NCBI RefSeq assembly: GCF_000220395.1
Contig: NW_004087012.1
Coordinates: forward strand, 1 to 21,921
Direction of reading: 5' to 3'
Origin: Ichthyophthirius multifiliis
Lineage: Eukaryota; Ciliophora; Oligohymenophorea; Hymenostomatida
DNA: 21,921 nt
Under the pieces are notes generated by a model, which had not been told where the DNA came from, searched no databases, and saw only the letters and a list, made by a program, of their open reading frames with translations. A program made the translations under genes and the position numbers. Positions 9,527 through 20,466 of the stretch are shown here, piece by piece. Each line of letters starts with the position of its first letter. Position 1 is the first letter of the stretch.

Positions 9527-9977
9527 AATCATTTTTTAGTTTAAATTTTATTTTTTTAATACATTTTATTAAAATAAATATTTTTTTTAAATAAATATAA
9601 ATTTAAATATTTTTTTTAAAAATATATATTTTTTATAATTTATTATTAATTAAAAAATAATAGTCTATTTTAATGATTTATTATATAATTTTTATATAAA
9701 AATTTTAGAAATCTAAAAATATAAATAATAAAATTACATATATTATTTAATTTTTTGTTATAATTAACTGCATATGTTAATTATAAAAATATTTAAATAC
9801 TAAATATTTAATTAAAGGTAAAAGATTTTTATATAAATTATTAAAAAAAATTAAACAAAGAAATTTCATATTGTAAAATATATGCATAAACGCCTTAAAA
9901 AAAAATTAAAATCAAATATTTTATATAAAATATTATTAAAATAATAAAAGAGTTTAAAAAAAATTAAAAAAAAAAAA
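9527..9977. other. AT-rich spacer / presumed flippase promoter
   Basis: About 450 bp of A/T-rich DNA with no supported frame, containing the 3' region of the carboxypeptidase gene and the promoter of the P4-ATPase gene. A-runs lie immediately upstream of the ATG at 9978. Confidence 0.6.
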
Positions 9978-10802
9978 ATGAAAAAAAAAATCCTCAATTT
10001 AATTAATAAAAATGCAAATAAAAAAGACTTAAAGAATACTCGTAGAATAACTCCAAATTAAATATACTCAAACTATATAGATAACACAATATCGACATCC
10101 AAATACACTTTAATAACATTTCTTCCTTTAAATTTATTTTAATAATTTCAAAAGCTTGCCAATGTATATTTTTTATTTATCGCTTTTATGTAAATGATAG
10201 ATCAAATATCTATATCAGAAGGTCGACCGGTTATTTTATTACCTCTAGTAGTTGTCATTTCCATATCTGCGGTAAAAGATATATATGAAGACAAGAAAAG
10301 ACATGACTAAGACCAGAATGAGAATAATTAAAAATACCAAATATTACGAGAGGGCGAATTTTCTTAAAATCCCTCAATGACAATTCAGGTTGGTGAGATA
10401 ATAAAAATAGAAAAAGAACAGTGTTTTCCAGCAGATATATTGATATTAAAAACATCAGGAAAAAAAGGAGAATGTTTCATAGAAACTAAACAATTAGACG
10501 GTGAAACGAATTTAAAAAGAAAAAATGCTCCAAAAGAATAAAATAATAATATTAATTAGAATAATTATAATGATATGATATTCTAATATGAACCGCCTAA
10601 TCCATATTTGTATAAATTTAATGGATCACTGCTATGTAATAATAAAGAAATTTCAATTAATGAAAATAACTTTATTTTAAGAGGATGTTAATTAAAAAAT
10701 ACTGACCATATATATGGATTAGTATGTTATACTGGGCATGAAACTAAAATTATGTTAAATTCAGTAAAAGCTAGATCAAAAGTAATATATATATATAAAT
10801 AA

Positions 10803-10847
<45 letters not shown>

Positions 10848-12082
10848 ATTATAGAAATCAAAAGTAGAAAATTTAATGAATAATTTTATTTTATTAATTT
10901 TTGTTATTTAACTTTTTATTTGTTTTATAACTGCTTTAATAGCTTCAATTTAGAATAAAATACTATTTAAAAATTTATCTTATTTAAATCATAATACTAT
11001 AAATATAGAAGTTTCTTTTTTTCAATAATTATTAATTAAATCAGGCGCTTGGTTGTTGATTTTTACTAATTTTGTTCCAATTTCTTTATTAGTAACTCTT
11101 GAAATGGTAAAATTTTTTTAAGGAATCGTTATTTCAGAGGATAAAAACACCCAATTAGTATATAAAGAAGAAAACGAAACAAAAATATCCAAAACAATAG
11201 TCCAATCATCCAATTTAAACGAAGAATTAGGCTAAGTTCAATATATATTTTCCGATAAAACCGGCACATTAACCTCTAATATAATGAAATATAAATGTCT
11301 GACAGTCAACGGGATCTCATATGGTGAAAAAGAAGACATGACAGCCCAAGATTTATAAAAATTTCCGAAACTAGACAACGTAGACTTCAAAGAATGGCAA
11401 ATTTTTAAAGAATTAGAAGACTAGAATTCTCCTAATTTCCCTTATTTATTTGATTTTTTACAAATGCTATCTATATGCCATACTGTAATAACTGAATATG
11501 ACTAAAAAACCAAAAATAATATATATAATGCATCATCTCCAGATGAACTTGCTCTATTAAACTTCGCAAAATTTACGGGATTCGAATTTATTGGAATAGA
11601 CGAAAACGATAATATGACAATAATATATAAAAACTAAAAAAAGTACATTTTTAAACTACTTCATGTACTAGAATTTAATTCAACACGAAAAAGAATGAGT
11701 ATAATAGTTTAGAATGAATAAAATGAAATTCTTTTATATACTAAAGGAGCAGATTCAGTTATTGAGAAAAGAATGTCATCCTCGAACTAGTAAATTACAA
11801 TAGAAAAAACATGGGAAAATCTAAATAGATATGCAAATAAAGGTCTAAGGACTTTATTATGTGCAAAAAGAAAAATAGATATATAAGAATATAAACTATG
11901 GGATAATTAGTATAACAAAGCAATGAATAGTTTAGATAATAGAGAATAAAAAATGGAAGATCTATAAGACTAAATAGAAATTTAACTAGAAATTATAGGA
12001 GCGACAGCTATAGAAGATATGTTATAAGATGAAGTAGGTGAAACTATAAGTATAATAAAATAATCTGGAATAAAGGTAATAA

Positions 12083-12143
<61 letters not shown>

Positions 12144-12950
12144 TATTTTATATATATGTATTTATATATTTACATATATTTATTTTTATATTAATTTACA
12201 TTATTTATTTTATTTTTTTATTTTAAAAGGTTTGGGTTCTTACAGGTGATAAAATAGAAACTGCAATAAATATAGGATATTCATGTAGATTATTATCTAA
12301 TGAATAAGAATAAATAAAAATAGATGGGTTATAGAAAGATTAAATTTTAGATTCTATAGATTAATCGTTAGAGAGATTATAATAAATATAGTGCGATATT
12401 TAAGAAAAAAATCCAATAGCATTAATATTAACAGGAGATGGATTAATACATATAATGGAAGATAAAAAATTAATAAATTAAATAATTGAAATAGCCAATT
12501 AATGTGAGGTCGTTTTAGCTTGTAGAGTATCTCCAAAATAAAAACAAGAAATAGTTTCTATGATAAAACATGCTAAGCCAGGAGTTACTACTTTAGCAAT
12601 AGGGGATGGGGCAAACGACGTAAATATGATCACTGCGGCACATGTAGGTATAGGTATAAGGGGAAAAGAAGGTCAATAGGCAGCTAGGGCTAGTGATTTT
12701 GCTATTGGAGAATTTAAAATATTAAGAAATTTATTGCTACATCATGGAAGGGAGTGCTATAGAAGGAATTCTATACTTATTTTTTATAATTTCTATAAAA
12801 ATATGTTATTGGTATTACCATAGTGGTGGTATGGGTTTTGTAATGGATTTTCAGGAATTTCTTTATATGATCCTTGGATTTACTAACTCTATAATATGTG
12901 TTATACTTCCATTCCAATAGTTAGTAAAATATATGTATTTATTTATATGT

Positions 12951-12994
<44 letters not shown>

Positions 12995-14043
12995 ATTTAT
13001 ATATAATATTATTTATATGTTTGTATATTTTTTTAGTTTATGCTATATTTGATGAATAATATAGTGGCTAATAATTTATTAATATGCCTTGGGAATATTA
13101 ATAAGGTATAAATTCTTTAATTTTTAATAAATTTTAATTCTTGATATGGATTTTCAATGGAGCATGGTAAGCTCTGTTATGTTGTTGGATATGTTTTTTA
13201 GGTATTTTTAATTTTAAAACAATATATATATATATATTAATTTTTATGATTTTAAAAAGGAATGGAAAGTACTTTTGTATAAAATGGAAGAATATTTTTT
13301 TTTTCTTCAACTGGAAACGCTTCATTTGGTGGATCTGTAATTGTTGGAAATTTAAAAGTTTTACTCTTTAGTTATGTGCATACTCCTATATCATTATTTT
13401 GTATATTTGGAAGTATTATTTTTTATATTTCTAATCATGCATTTGCTAGTAGTTAAATTGAGTCATCTGATATATATAATACATTTAATAATTAATTTAG
13501 ATCTGGATACTTTTGGTTTTCAAATTTTATTTTAATATGTTGTACTTTTTTAATTGAATTTGCCTTTGTTTATTATAAATACCAAAACGAAAATCCTAAA
13601 TAATAAATTTTATAGAAAAACATTTTAAAATTGCACCAGAATATTAATTAAAAAATAGATTTAGAAAATGGAAAAAATCAAAATAGTGTCACACCTCTGT
13701 ATAAAAATAAAATAATTGAAATATTTTTTTAAAAATAATTTATAATATTTTTTTTTATTATATAAAATATAGATATTGTGGTTAATAATTCTAATTAAAA
13801 ATTGAAGATTAATTATAAATTAATTTAAGCAATAATACAGATTTAGTAAAAAAAAGCAAAAGTAGAAACTCTAAAAGCATGATTTTTCGTCATAATGAAA
13901 AAGAAAAATTATCTTTTATTATAAAACATTAAACAAGGCAGTCTCTAAGATAACAAAATAAATAAATATAGCAATATAAAGGATATGCATTCTCATAAAG
14001 TGAACCAATAAATGAATTATAAAAAAAGAATTTTAAAAATTGA
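9978..14043 (+). CDS. P4-ATPase (phospholipid-transporting ATPase, flippase)
   Basis: Exons 9978-10781, 10855-12075, 12230-12923, 13037-13201, 13260-13698 and 13773-14043 (TGA 14041-14043) total 1197 residues, normal for the family. The protein moves phospholipids to the cytosolic leaflet using ATP, usually with a Cdc50 partner. Landmarks in order: TM1 region [20 protein letters not shown]; actuator loop LDGETNLK (Asp174, the P4 form of TGES); TM4 [12 protein letters not shown], with the P4-specific PISL; phosphorylation site FSDKTGTLT (Asp402); nucleotide domain KGAD (Lys565); LTGDK (679-683); hinge [10 protein letters not shown] (800-809); [13 protein letters not shown]; and NMLLVLPQWWYGF with TM5-10 after it. 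The C-terminal GYAFSQSE motif near the end is typical of flippases. Several glutamines at invariant positions, such as LPQWW (codon 873, TAG), are encoded by TAA/TAG. Introns 1, 2 and 3 carry long (AT)n tracts. All catalytic residues are present, so an active enzyme is expected. It is convergent with the B-box gene downstream. Confidence 0.97.
10811..10844. repeat. (AT)n tract in flippase intron 1
   Basis: A run of 17 AT units within the 73-nt intron 10782-10854, making up nearly half of it. Confidence 0.85.
12087..12141. repeat. (TA)n tract in flippase intron 2
   Basis: About 27 TA units inside the 154-nt intron 12076-12229. It is the longest simple repeat in the window and is bounded by a clear GT donor and TTTTAAAAG acceptor. 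Confidence 0.9.
12959..12989. repeat. (AT)n tract in flippase intron 3
   Basis: About 15 AT units within the 113-nt intron 12924-13036. Confidence 0.85.
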
Positions 14044-14227
14044 TTAAAAAATACAACATATTTAAATCAAAAAAATAAAATTAAATATATATAAAAAATA
14101 TAAGTAAAATGATTATATATATTTTTTTTTTTAATAAAAAAAAAAACATATATAATAAATAATTAAAATAAAAAATTAAATATATAATTTTATTATTATC
14201 AAAAATATTTATTAAAAATAGTAAAAT
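14044..14227. other. Convergent 3' intergenic region
   Basis: 184 bp between the stop of the flippase and the stop of the minus-strand B-box gene. Both transcripts must end here. The region is A/T-only in large part, and no recognisable polyadenylation consensus can be singled out. Confidence 0.5.
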
Positions 14228-15736
14228 TCATTAAAAAACTTTAATTCCTTATTCAGATATTCCAATTATATATTAATTATTTTATAAGAAAATAGAAATT
14301 ATTTCTTTTTAAATTGTCTAATTTTCTTATATATCTAACATTTTTCTTACAATTTATCCATTTAAAATATTATAAAATAAAATTTTATTATGTCCTCCTA
14401 ACCCAATAATATTATTATTTATTTTCTTCGCACAATATATTTGATAATCCATTTTTATTTATTTAATACATTTATAATTATTAAAATTCCAAAAAGAGAT
14501 AATGTTTGATCCTCTAAAGCTTATTAAAGTATTATTTTTATTAATTTTACAAAAAATTCTATTTTCACAATTTCCATTATCATCGTAATAAACATTAATC
14601 TTTTTTAAAATTTTCTATTTTTATATATCAAAAATAATCAAATAAATATCATCTGCACCTATACATACTTTATTTTTGCAAATAGAAATTACATCTTATA
14701 TTTCTTATCTTAATAAATACAAATTCGATATAATTAGTTTCTTTTTTTTATCATAAAATTAAATTTAATATTCACTTATTATTGCAATTTATTCAGAATT
14801 TAAATTTTTTAATTATTTTATCTTTTGTTTTTCATAATTTTTATTTGGAAAATTACATATAAATTATCCACTTATTTTATTGTAAGCCTTTATTTAACTT
14901 TATTTGCTTATAATTATACTATTATTATCTAATTCTTCTACAATTATATTCTATTTATAAATATTCGGGAAATTCATAAAATTAAATACCTTGTTTTCAT
15001 TTAAATCATAATAATTAATATCATAGTTTCCATAATAACCAATAACATTTTCCTTTACTGAAAACATATTTAGTATATAAAAATAAGGTTTGAATTTATT
15101 TTCTGAGAAAATTAATTATTTAATTAATTATCCTTTCGAATTTTACAAATCAAAGTTTGAAATTTATTTATTATTTTATTATTTTTGTTATTAAATCAAT
15201 TTAAATGAAATAAAAATTTAATTTTTGAAATTATAAAAAAACTCTTCTTCTTTTTTATTTTTTTCATGAAAAAATAATTCTCTTGCAATATAAAATTAAT
15301 TCCTTTTTTTAAAAAATAACTTATTATCCGATTTAAATTTTTTTATTTTATTTTCTATTAAAGAAAATTATTTCCTCATTTATTTCCCATAATCATTTAC
15401 TAAATTTTTCAAGGTTTCATTCTAATTTATTTATTAATATATATAAAAAAGTTAATTATTTAATTGATATTAATTTTCTAATTCTTCTATTCTTTGTAAT
15501 TTATTATTAATTTTTATTTATACTAGAAAAAATTACCTTTTTTAAATTATTCCTTTCATTATATATTCTAAAAATAAATCATATGATATTGTCTCATGAT
15601 TTTTGTGAAAAAGATGCCTACATTGTGGGCATAATTCTACTTAAAATTAAGGTATTTTTAAACATTCTTTATTTAAACAAAAAAATTATTTTATTAAATT
15701 ATGTTAATTGCAGTATTTAATATATTTTTATTCCAT
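14228..15736 (-). CDS. B-box zinc finger / coiled-coil / WD40-like protein
   Basis: Intronless frame of 502 codons from ATG 15736 to TGA 14230-14228. The N-terminus is a B-box type zinc finger: Cys9-x2-His12-x7-Cys20-x4-Cys25-x10-Cys36-x2-Cys39-x4-His44-x2-His47, the CHC(C/D)CCHH order of the family, in the segment containing CPQCRHLFHKNH. Residues about 60-230 are Q/K/E-rich and helical (for example LQRIEELENQYQLNNQ), a long coiled coil. From about 240 to the end there are repeated beta-strand blocks such as YYGNYDINYYDLNENKV, VCIGADDIYLIIFDIQKQKI, ISFRGSNIISFWNFNNYKCI and GLGGHNKILFYNILNGQIV, typical of degenerate WD40-like propeller blades. The order resembles TRIM proteins without the RING domain, so ubiquitin-ligase activity is not expected; a scaffold role is inferred. 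TGA codons in this frame occur only at the end, and the zinc ligands make the start secure. Confidence 0.85.
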
Positions 15737-17749
15737 TTAATATTTTTATAACTTTATAATAGAATTTTTATTAATTATATATAATAAATATATATTTAAA
15801 AAAAAATATATATTTTTTGTTTTATATATTTAAAAAATATCATATTTATTAAATAGGTAAAAAAAAAATATATATTAATATTATAGATATTATTAATTAA
15901 ATTTATATAAGAAATCAAATTATATGAAATTTATTTTACTTTTTTCAATTAAATTATGACTAAATTTAAATATTTAATGCTTTGTTGATAACATTAAAGT
16001 TGTTAAAATTAATATTTATATATATCTGAAGATTTCAGAATTAGAAATGTAGCTCTGACTTATGGTTTATTGGTTTTTTTAGAAAAATAATGAAGTTTTA
16101 TGTTTAAATATGATGTACTTAAAAGTTAAATAAAATACAATTTAAATAAAGAAAAATATAAATATTATATTGGAAAAATAAAAGAATTAAAAAATTATAA
16201 TATTAAAGATAAAAAAAAATATAAAACAATATTTAAATTTATTTATTAAAAAAATAAAAAAAATAACAATACAATTCTAATACAAAATATATTTTTAAAA
16301 AAAATTCAAAAACATCCAAAAAAATTATTATTATTCAACTAAATTAAAGGAAAAATAAATAATCATAAATAACTCATATAATGCTATTTTATTTAAAAAA
16401 TTACATTTATATATTTAGAATAAAATAATGTAAATTAAATTATTTTTATAAAAATCCAAAATTAAAAAATTACTAAAATCATTAATATTAAAAAATACAT
16501 ATTAATATATCTTTAGAAATAAAAGTATATACGAAAAAATATTATGAAAGCAAAAAAAAGTAATTTTATATTGTTTAAATATAAATAAATATAAACAAAA
16601 TTATTTATAATGCATTTTTATATAAAGATAATAAATGAATTTAATAATAAAGCATTAAAATTTATAAAATATAAATATATGAATATATAAATATATAAAT
16701 ATATAATTATATATTTATATATTTATAATTATAATATATATTTTCTTTATATGTTTCTTAGCTATTTTAAAATTATTTTTTTATAAGAAAGTTATATTAA
16801 TGATATTAATTTATATTTTTATTAAAAAAAAAATTATTATAAATAAAAATATAATAGAAAATTATAATAAATAAATAAATAAAAAAATATGTAAATAATT
16901 TAAATTTAACTAATAATGACATTTTATTTTTATCATATATTATATTATTTTTAATTCGATATTTTTTTATAAAAAATTTTATAAACTTTAAAAATTTTTA
17001 TATATTTTTTTATTTAATTTTTAGTTTTTTTTATTTTGTATTTTCTTAAAATATGAATATAGTTTTTAAAGAATAATTTCTTGTTATTAAAAGAAAAAGA
17101 TATTTATTATTATTATTTAAAAGATTAATTAAAACATTTTCATTTACTATTATAATTATATAATTTTTTTTTTTAAAAAAAAAAATATATTAAGAGAATT
17201 TTAAATAATTAAAATAATTTTATTTTATTAAAATTAAGATAAAAATTCAATTAAAATATTTTTAACAATATATATTATAAAATAGCAAATTCAAAAATCT
17301 ATTAAAATATAATATTTGTTTATATAAGCTAAATGTTAAATAATTAATTTATAATAAACAAAAATAAAAGAAAAAATATCATAATTTAATATAATATTAA
17401 TAATAAAATTTTATAATAAATAGTATAAAAATTAATTAAAAATTATAAAATGAAAAAAAATATTATTAATATGGTTAAAGAAAATTATATTTTAATATAT
17501 ATCAATATATATATATATATATATATATAAATATATACTTATTTATTTATCAAAACTTTTTTGTTCTTATTATTTTTTTGAAATAATTTTATATTATAAC
17601 TTTAAAAAAATAAAATAATTAATATTAAAAACAAGCATATATTATATATATATCTATATATATAAATTTTAATTATAATTTATTTATTAATATAAGTTAT
17701 TATTATTTTTTAAAAATAGTTTTTTAATAATTAACTAATAAAAAAAAAA
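15737..17749. other. 2-kb region without a supported gene
   Basis: Sequence between the divergent B-box (minus) and coiled-coil (plus) genes. It is extremely A/T-rich, with (AT)n tracts near 17503-17529 and 17638-17665. Open frames exist because G is scarce, but they lack motifs and balanced codon use. The only compositional feature is a short GC-elevated island at about 16026-16072, described separately. No tRNA, rRNA or mobile-element signature was seen. Confidence 0.6.
16026..16072. other. GC-elevated island in AT desert, possible small RNA
   Basis: About 47 bases (beginning CTGAAGATTTCAG and including GTAGCTCTGACTTATGG) have clearly more G/C than the surrounding 2 kb, and a T-run (16073-16080) follows directly. 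CTGA occurs twice (16026, 16056), which could suggest D/D' boxes, but no good C box or terminal stem was found. The island matches no snRNA, SRP RNA or telomerase RNA that I can recognise. It may instead be a remnant of coding sequence. Confidence 0.3.
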
Positions 17750-19009
17750 ATGAATGATTATTAATAATTAGAAATAAAAATGAAAGAATTTTTAGAAAAA
17801 GTAAATTTTAAAATTATAAATTAAAAAATAAAAAAAAAGATTTTATCATATTTTGAAAATTTTATCAAATCTGAAGAAGATTTATAAATAATACTTTCAA
17901 AATTATACGATTATGATAACTTAATAGGACTAATGTAAATAATATATCAAATTTTTAGTTTATTGATTGAAAAAATAAATGAATAATTAAAAAATATTAA
18001 TCAAACAAATGAATATTATGAATTGGAAAAAATAGTGTAAAAACACGAAGCAGAAATACGATCACATATAAGCGTAAAATAAAAGAAATAATAATATAAT
18101 AATATAATTATATTTTATATATATATCTATAAATATATATATAATAATTAATTATATATTTCATATATATTTATATTTTTTTTATATATTCAATTAAAGT
18201 AAAATTAATAATTAAAAATATATGTCGAATAAATGCAATAAAAATTTTAAGAATCTGAATAAGAATTAAACTAATAGATATAAAATAATCAACAAATAAT
18301 TAATGTAGGTATATAAAAATATTTAGATTTTATATATATATAATGCATTTCTATTTTTATAAGGAATTAAAATAATAAAATCAAAGTTTAAACGAATAAT
18401 TAAATTCATATAATCTTAAATATAAAGAACTTGAAAAAAAAATGAAGAATAAATTAAATTATTATAATATAAAGTAGTATTAACAGAAAAAACAATATAA
18501 TAAGTAAATTATTTTAATTTAAAATGAAATTCAAATTAAAAAAGGAAAGAAGTAAAGAAAAATTCTAAAAATATAATAAATTATATAATACTCCTCCACT
18601 TTTATGTAAAATAGTTTCAGGATTATCTCCTTTAAAAGTAGAAAAAAGATCTATAACTCCAATTAAAAATACTAAAATTAAAAATAGTATGAAAACTACA
18701 TGTTAATAATTAAAACAAAGCTCTAAAATAAACAGAAATAAAAAATAATAAACAATGTAAAATAATAAATAAATATATTAAACAATTATATCACAATTAA
18801 ATTATTAATATTTTGAAAAATAAAATAAAAGTATAAATAAAGATCGTAAAAAACTTAGTAGTGGAGGAAGCATATATAATTCAGCCAGTAGTTCCTTTTT
18901 AAATAATAATAATAGTTGTTTTATTAATGGAGATTCTAATTAATATAAAAAGCTTAAATATGCTTAAGTAGAAAAAATTAAAAGCCTTATTTAAAGTTTA
19001 AAAATATGA
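17750..19009 (+). CDS. Coiled-coil protein with Ser/Pro-rich basic tail (unrecognised)
   Basis: Proposed exons 17750-18073, 18200-18304, 18364-18503 and 18550-19009 total 342 residues, with TGA at 19007-19009. The first three exons encode a long, Q/E/K-rich helix with heptad character (LEIKMKEFLEKVNFKIIN, then VEQMQQKFQESEQELNQQIQ and ELKQQNQSLNEQLNSYNLKY). The last exon has a different character: a basic, proline- and serine-containing stretch (NTPPLLCKIVSGLSPLKVEK, RSITPIKNTK), then Lys/Asn-rich sequence, a Ser-rich patch (LSSGGSIYNSASSSF) and a short helical end. TP/SP sites suggest possible cell-cycle phosphorylation, and such composition is common in cytoskeletal or basal-body proteins, but this is a guess. 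Introns 1 and 2 are GT..AG and keep the coiled coil in frame. The third (18504-18549) is tentative: a frame change between 18474 and 18560 is needed, and other donors or a base error would also explain it. Confidence 0.65.
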
Positions 19010-19217
19010 AAAATGTTTTATAAAATTTAAACATAAATTTATATATAATTAATTAATTTATAAAAAAAATAAATTAATTATATTAATATTTCTTATAATT
19101 TTAAATAAACAAAAAATAAATAAATATGAAATTTAAACAAGAAAAAAATAAAAAATAAAATATTTCTTTTATAACTTATTTCTAATATATACATATAAAT
19201 AATTATTATATTAATTT
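19010..19217. other. Convergent 3' intergenic region
   Basis: 208 bp of AT-rich DNA between the stop codons of the plus-strand coiled-coil gene and the minus-strand SNARE gene. It contains the 3' ends of both transcripts; no other element is seen. Confidence 0.5.
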
Positions 19218-19612
19218 TCATTTCATTTTTTTAGTTAATTTAACAATTAAAACAACTATTATAGTAATAAATAATAGAAACACAATTAAATATAATAAAG
19301 ATTTCATCCAAAATTCTCTGTTTCTCATAACAGTTACAGTTTTATTAGCTTTTTTAATATCTTATCCTATATCTTTATTCTTTTTTTTTTTTAATAATAA
19401 AACATAAAAATTCATATATTAAATACCTAAATAATAACTCTTTTTATTTATTTTCCTTATTAATCGAGATTACTTAATATTTAATGGCCTTTTTCTTAAG
19501 TATCTTCTGCTATTCTATTCATATTTTTTAATTAATCATTTTAATTTATTTATTATTCTCCTAAATTTACTAATTTTTCTTTTAAATCTTTATCTTTTCG
19601 ATTTGTAGTCAT
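19218..19612 (-). CDS. Short tail-anchored Q-SNARE, probably Qb (Vti1-like)
   Basis: Exons complement(19427-19612) and complement(19218-19379), separated by a 47-nt GT..AG intron, give 115 residues ending at TGA 19220-19218. The protein is essentially one SNARE helix followed by a membrane anchor. Residues about 20-85 (IAEDTQEKGHQILSNLDQQG, then ANKTVTVMRNREF) follow the Qb pattern of Vti1/NPSN proteins, in which a Thr/Gly-rich early helix, a Gln at the central layer (in the LDQQGKQIKR segment) and an SRK/NKT..MxRR-like end are usual. A hydrophobic helix (SLLYLIVFLLFITIIVVLIV) at about 89-108 and a short basic end (KLTKKMK) make a type IV tail anchor with the SNARE motif in the cytosol. It should take part in fusion of endosomal or Golgi vesicles as one of four helices. 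The N-terminal three-helix domain usual for Vti1 is absent, and no upstream exon was found. Qc assignment (Bet1-like, also short) cannot be excluded. Confidence 0.85.
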
Positions 19613-19632
19613 TTTTATAAAAATTTCTTTTA

Positions 19633-19636
<4 letters not shown>

Positions 19637-19683
<47 letters not shown>
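19637..19683. repeat. (TA)n microsatellite
   Basis: About 23 uninterrupted TA units starting 25 bp upstream of the minus-strand SNARE start codon, thus in its promoter or leader. This is the same position relative to a gene as the tract before the carboxypeptidase. Confidence 0.9.
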
Positions 19684-19686
<3 letters not shown>

Positions 19687-19839
19687 TCAATTTTTTAATA
19701 TATTTTACTTAATTTATTTTAAAAAAAATTACAATAATATTAATTTTTTTTTATTTTTAATTTTTTTATATTAATTTGTTTAATAAAAAAAAAAAAAAAT
19801 TATAAATTATTTATTTTTAAATATGTATCTAATATTTAT

Positions 19840-20154
19840 TTTGAAATTAGTTTTTTATAAAACTAATTGACATAACAAAATACAATAGCTCCATATTTAA
19901 TTTAAACGCAATCAAAACTAGTTCCTTTATTTTCAAAAACTTGTTTTTAGGCCTTTCCTTTATCATATTAATTACTACAATCGCCTAAAGTATTTGGCTA
20001 AACAACTAATTAGTACTAGTACTAGCATCTTCCTGATCTCTAAAAGTATTTGAAAAACAATTTATTATAATAATTAATTTCCCAAATTTTTTAGTTGTTC
20101 TAACACTAATATTTATTTAGTATTAATTAAATGTTCAAAAAGCTAAGTTTCCAT
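19840..20154 (-). pseudogene. Possible broken or mis-assembled small gene with cysteines
   Basis: G/C content is visibly higher here than in nearby spacer, and protein-like sequence appears on the minus strand, but not in one frame. From ATG 20154 the frame reads METQLFEHLINTKQIL. A 65-nt GT..TTTTAG intron (20040-20104) would join it to VDQEDASTSTNQLFSQ. Near 19990-20005 the coding-like signal moves to another frame, giving TLGDCSNQYDKGKAQKQ, then NKGTSFDCVQIKYGAIVFC and NQFYKKLISK. No TGA in the last frame is found before the SNARE gene. One missing base in the AAA run at 19993-19995 would join the two parts. No family was recognised. It could be a decayed gene, a gene with an assembly error, or a fortuitous signal. 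Confidence 0.35.
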
Positions 20155-20466
20155 ATGTAAAAAAAAATCATTTTAAAAAAAAGCAATTTTTGATATATTT
20201 TTTTTTTAATATAAATTTAGATTATTTTACATTAAATTTATATTAATATATCTTAAAAAATATTAATTTTTTTTAAATAAAAAAAATAAAAAAAAAGCCA
20301 TTGAAAATTAAAATTAGAAAATTTGTATTATTTAAACATAAATATATTAGAGATTTTTAAATAAATATATAATATAATATATTAAATCGCTCAATTTAAC
20401 CTTATTAAAGTTAATGTATATATTTTATCTTTAAAAATATAAAAATTATTAAAAATAAATAAGTTT
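20155..20466. other. AT-rich spacer, no gene seen
   Basis: About 310 bp, nearly all A/T, lie between the end of the minus-strand 252-residue gene and the start of the doubtful cysteine-containing frame. It is the only place for the promoter of the latter. No motif is recognisable. Confidence 0.5.

Noticed and set aside
10255..10455. Minus-strand ORF opposite the flippase
   Set aside because: It is antisense to the conserved actuator region of the P4-ATPase, with no independent support. The same holds for 12354-12536 and 13134-13325.
16100..16800. Long plus-strand open frame starting at ATG 16100 (MFKYDVLKSQIKYNLNKEK...)
   Set aside because: Almost G-free sequence stays open by chance when TGA is the only stop. 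The product is a K/N/I/Y-rich string without motifs, and no reading structure with a nearby in-frame TGA was found.
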